From Ectocarpus siliculosus (Eukaryota; Sar; Phaeophyceae; Ectocarpales; Ectocarpaceae): a stretch of DNA of 19,427 nt. This document shows, piece after piece, positions 16,438 through 19,427 of this stretch. The stretch spans positions 1,484,376 to 1,503,802 of the forward strand of contig FN649735.1 of the NCBI GenBank assembly GCA_000310025.1, read 5' to 3'. The translations under genes were made by a program, and so were the position numbers. Each line of letters starts with the position of its first letter. The first letter of the stretch is position 1. Below the pieces are notes generated by a model, which made no database searches, was not told the DNA's origin, and worked only from the letters and a program-made list of their open reading frames with translations.

Positions 16438-18387
16438 GCAAGTACGCCATGAATGTGGTCAGTTGAAGTATCGGAGAGAATCGAACATGGAACGTGCTGC
16501 GCGACCAAGGCCCCTCTACAAGATCGTCGCGTGTGCACGTGTCCTATTTAGCGAGAGAGATCTGTGATGGGGAAGACAATGGAAAGCGAGCAGTGTTCGA
16601 CGGCTGGAGGAAGAGAGGGTTATGGGATGATAGGGTAGCGTAGCTTGGTCGGGCTACACACGGGTGTGGTCGTGTGTGCGCGGCTAGTGCTGTGTGCCCC
16701 GCCGATTTGTCCGTGTAGCTAAGCATAGAGGTTGATCCGATCGATCTGCCCTGCTGCCTCGGCCCTCATGCATCAAGCCAATCACCCGGAACAGCTTGGC
16801 CGAACACACCCAAGCAAGTGCTTCAGGTCTTCCTTGCCGCAATGGTCTCTCCAATCGACATCCCTTTTACGTCTATGCACAGCTAGCTCCCCAGCTACCA
16901 GGTTTCTGGGACGCCAATTGTACCGGCTCTATCGTGTACGAATTCGCTCGAACACGAGCACTCCCGGTCATCACGGCAACCAGAATGCATGCGGACGCGC
17001 GTGTATGATACGCAAAGCTGGCAACTTTCTTGCACTCGCCAGTTCAACGGTTTTGGGGTTGTGGTTGGAGGTAGACACAAAATATTTTTCCAGACCTCAG
17101 GCTGTACACCACAGCATAGCCCTAACGCACAGTATGGCAAAACCCCAAACACTGCTGTACACCACACCCACACCCCAAGCTCGCCAGCTCTTGCGTATAT
17201 ACGCCCTCGTCGAATGCATGCCATGCCACTGCCTGCCAATGTGGGCTCTACAGCAGTACAGGGGGCAGGGCGGGAAAGATCAGGGGCGCGCACAAGAACG
17301 CGAAGACACCGGAGGCTCGATGTTTCTGCCGAGGGCAATACCCATGTCTTCGAGTCGAACCGGACTCGAACTCGTGTATAGTAGTTTTTGAACTGCTGCG
17401 TTGTGGACTTTTTGTACATGTTGGAACGAACTGCTGATGTGGTGGTGGGCATGTTCTGTCGCAGGGTTCATGCCCCACATTTTGGTGTTAAGGCGTGTCG
17501 CCAAAAGCGTTTAACCGTCGCACAACAAGGGGTTTGCTGAGAAGGGCCTTTGAGTGTATGCATACACCACGCATGTAGTACCCTCTTGCGGAAACACCCC
17601 TGGATTGAAATGAGGGTCAACGCCATGGGCACCTTCGGCTTTTATTTTTTGTTCTCTTACAAGAACATCACGTCTTCGTAGTACAAAGGCCGGCACTCTC
17701 TTCCCCAACGAATATTATCGGAACTGACGAGGTGAAGTCTGGAACGCTGCACTCCTACAGAGCAAATGCGCTCTCCTTTTTTCCGCAGACCCTGCCATGT
17801 GTGTCTTGCACGGAGAACTGCTGTTGCTTTTGAAGTTAAGGAAGAACTACGATCACGCCTGCGTCGCGACTACCCGAGCCCTTTCCTACGCTGCTTTCTA
17901 CACGCCTGGCTCCCCTCTCCCCTTTGCCTACACAAAATCATGAAGTTTGTCCGTTAGTCACGCGGGCACAAACGACGTGCAGGTAGACGAATGTTTTGTT
18001 CTCCGACACATCGCTGAGGAACACCGCGCGGGCGTCGGGCATCCCACGTCACTGCTGTTGTGTCGCATGACGCAGCAGCATCGCTCAGAGCTTCCGACTC
18101 CGTATGTATCTCGTCCACAGAGTTCGTGTATTTTGGCGTCAATGCCCTCCGTTGTTCAGACCCTTTCCTTCCCCCAACCGCTCGACCGCGCCCCCCCCTG
18201 CCCTCCTCACGCATCACAGTTAAGAAGAACCGGAGGGTGTGCCGCCACGCATGCATCACGAGTTTACGCGCCAAACACAACCCCCCCTCCCCCGCTGCCG
18301 ATATCAATATCTTTCACAAAACATTGCACGTAACATGATCCCCGTTCCAATCGACCGACCCCCCCCCCCGCCTGCTTGCTCCGTCAG
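16438..18387 (+). other. 1950-bp GC-AG intron of the UBA gene
   Basis: The intron begins GCAAGT and ends TTGCTCCGTCAG, preceded by a C-rich tract (18355-18369). It contains open frames on both strands (the longest at 16732-17391, plus) that show no domain and are probably chance. There is an inverted repeat CGAGTC/GACTCG at 17350-17367. No nested gene is recognised. Confidence 0.65.
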
Positions 18388-18782
18388 AGGCATGCCGCGG
18401 AGGTAGCCGCCTTGTCGGCCAACGGCAACGCCGAGCGGGCGTTCGCCCTGATCCTCAACTGGGACGGCGCCCCCCCCCCCCCCCCTCCCCGCTCGACAAG
18501 CGCCCCCCCCCGGCGATGGCAATAGTCCTTCGGCTGCTGCTGCTGCTGCTGCTGCTGCTGATTCCGCTGGCGGTAGCGGCAGCACCGATGCCCTTCGACT
18601 AGGTGGCTCTTCGGTTGGTGGTGGTCGAGCGTCGGAGGCCGCTTCCCCGGCTGCTGCCGGTGCCGGTGGCGGTGGCAGCGGGTGGTGGTTGGTGGTGGTG
18701 GTGGTGGTGGTGGTGGCGCTATTGCTACTGCCGCCCTTGGTGCCACGGCGGAGCATGCCCCGGGACCGAGCGTCCCATCGCT
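18388..18782 (+). CDS. UBA-domain protein, exon 2 (UBA helices 2-3 and Gly/Ala/Pro linker), frame disturbed
   Basis: The exon starts RHAAEVAALSANGNAERA then FALILNWDG, the second and third UBA helices with the conserved GN turn and terminal Trp. The downstream part is low-complexity: poly-Pro, Ala (GCT repeat), Gly/Ser, Gly/Val (GGT repeat), then ATAEHAPGPSVPS, and a donor CT|GTGAGT at 18782/18783. The UBA and the AEHAPGPSVPS end share one frame, and the total length (395) gives the correct phase 2. Between them that frame has TAG at 18523-18525; the open protein there (GDGNSPSAAAA...) is in the next frame. The switches fall at the C runs (18470-18485 and 18503-18511) and near 18680-18690. 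Compensating indels or assembly errors are the likely cause. Confidence 0.72.
18470..18720 (+). repeat. cluster of coding homopolymer and triplet runs
   Basis: C16 lies at 18470-18485, C9 at 18503-18511, (GCT/CTG) of about nine units at 18533-18561, and (GGT) of about nine units at 18687-18717, all inside one exon. They encode Pro, Ala and Gly tracts in a linker where length change is tolerated, but the mononucleotide runs can shift the frame. Confidence 0.88.
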
Positions 18783-19159
18783 GTGAGTGTTTTCTCCTCT
18801 CTGGCGGAGCGGTGTGGTTTGCGATCTCCCCTGTGTGTGTCTGTGTGTGTGTGTGCTCGTTGCTACCTCTTTTTTTTGTGATTTTTTGCTGCTCTTCTTG
18901 TGTGGGTGTGCTGATATCCATCCCCCCAGTACGTCTGTGCGTTCTTTGCTCCCTTCTTGTGTCGGTGTGCTGATATCCCTCCAGTAGGCCTGTGTTTTGG
19001 CTCCCTTCTCGTTTGGGTGAATTGCTATCCCGCTACATAACACATGGGTGCTAGTTGTACCTTGTCAAGTTGTGGGGCTCATGTATCGATTGCCGTTCTT
19101 CCCCGAAAACACCTGACCCGCTCCCTTCCCTCTGTGGAGACGTGTTCGCGTTGTGCCAG
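18783..19159 (+). repeat. intron 2 of the UBA gene, with a degenerate 52-58 bp minisatellite
   Basis: This 377-bp GT-AG intron starts GTGAGT and ends TTGTGCCAG. It holds a (TG)n patch at about 18834-18853. From about 18889 to 19036 there are three diverging copies of a unit with CTTCTTGTGTNGGTGTGCTGATATCC followed by CAGTANG.CTGTG; the third copy is truncated. Removing it keeps phase (CT + G makes Leu). Confidence 0.8.
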
Positions 19160-19268
19160 GCATGCCACCGAGGCGGAGCATCGCCAGCGCGTGTTCGAGA
19201 AGCAGCGAGAGCTGGAAGCCAAGCAAAAGAAGCAGGAGAGAGGGGAGGCGAAGCGCCGGCGAGAACAG
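19160..19268 (+). CDS. UBA-domain protein, exon 3 (charged coiled coil)
   Basis: Entered in phase 2 and left in phase 0 (CAG|GTTAGA), this exon reads HATEAEHRQRVFEKQRELEA then KQKKQERGEAKRRREQ: uninterrupted Arg/Lys/Glu/Gln with heptad-like spacing and no Pro, a strong coiled-coil or single alpha-helix. The order UBA, flexible linker, charged helix matches UBXN1/SAKS1-type p97 cofactors, where a UBX domain follows. That UBX would lie beyond the window, so the family name is only a suggestion. Confidence 0.75.
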
Positions 19269-19357
19269 GTTAGAAAACACCCCGCCCTCCCCACCGCAAC
19301 CCGTCCCCCCCTCCCCACGCTTTCTTGGTTTTGCTCGGTGATGTCTGACACAAACAG

Positions 19358-19427
19358 TTCTGGGAGCTTGAGGAAATGGCCGACGGGGCGGGGGGGGGGG
19401 GGGGGGGGGTGCGGAGGGGAGGGCGGG
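19358..19427 (+). CDS. UBA-domain protein, exon 4, partial at the window edge
   Basis: After an 89-bp intron (19269-19357, ending ACAAACAG), phase 0 continues FWELEEMADGAG, extending the helix, then a Gly run encoded by a long G homopolymer (19389-19410). The length of that run is unreliable, so the frame after it cannot be trusted. The gene leaves the window here. Confidence 0.6.

Noticed and set aside
16732-17391. 219-codon plus-strand frame inside the UBA-gene intron, including NACGRACMIRKAGN, which could join the first exon in phase through the GT at 16442 (exon from 16984) and mimic UBA helix 2.
   Set aside because: After AGN the sequence lacks the third helix and Trp/Leu end of a UBA and runs into low-quality sequence. 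The exon at 18388 completes the UBA far better. It could be a cryptic exon but I do not annotate it.
18603-18987. Trp/Val/Leu/Cys-rich plus frames that look like membrane segments.
   Set aside because: Off-frame readings of the GGT repeat and of the intron-2 TG-rich minisatellite.
1-19427. CRISPR arrays, bacterial operons, prophage or defence-system genes.
   Set aside because: No regularly spaced repeats with unique spacers and no prokaryotic gene packing. The recognisable genes are spliced and eukaryotic.

Overview
The window is eukaryotic nuclear DNA. Reading frames are short and become recognisable proteins only when joined across introns that usually begin GT, end AG and keep phase. There is no operon-like packing or ribosome-binding-site pattern. 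A brown alga or related stramenopile is my best guess, from the GC-rich, repeat-laden style, the long introns, the Ty1/copia element and the homopolymer C/G runs. That is an inference from style, not from a diagnostic marker.

Layout. (1) 1-4673, minus strand: a decayed Ty1/copia retrotransposon read right to left: gag in two frames, a Pro/Ser-rich tandem-repeat stretch, a GAG-pre-integrase plus integrase core with an intact D,D35E triad, a duplicated linker, and a reverse transcriptase with four in-frame stops and one frameshift. RNase H and the downstream end lie outside the window. No zinc knuckle or aspartic protease is visible. (2) 5201-8805, minus strand: a spliced gene ending in a complete RGS (regulator of G-protein signalling) domain. 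Its last two introns keep phase exactly. Upstream hydrophobic exons carry at least five candidate membrane spans, suggesting a receptor-like membrane RGS protein. The middle is uncertain and holds one in-frame stop. (3) 9061-12113: no convincing gene; a weak tRNA-like element, three diverged copies of a roughly 200-bp repeat, and a perfect-period 20-bp repeat. (4) 12114-13046: weak plus-strand exon candidates. (5) 13407-13910: decayed coding minisatellites. (6) 14394-15630: a pair of diverged direct repeats with a G-run/C-run inverted repeat at the same place in each. (7) 15778-16062, minus strand: an unidentified open frame, divergent from the next gene. (8) 16378 to beyond the right edge, plus strand: a UBA-domain protein with a Gly/Ala/Pro linker and a charged coiled coil. 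Its UBA is split by a GC-AG intron of 1950 bp, and exon 2 carries homopolymer and triplet runs that disturb the frame.

The two host genes best supported are the RGS protein, which would speed GTP hydrolysis on a G-alpha subunit at a membrane, and the UBA/coiled-coil protein, which would bind ubiquitin. Nothing links them functionally. I see no prokaryote-type defence system or CRISPR array. The most notable items are the membrane-RGS architecture with a long CT tract serving as its polypyrimidine tract, the GC-AG intron inside the UBA, the copia element with a repeat-rich segment where protease is expected, and the paired direct repeats.
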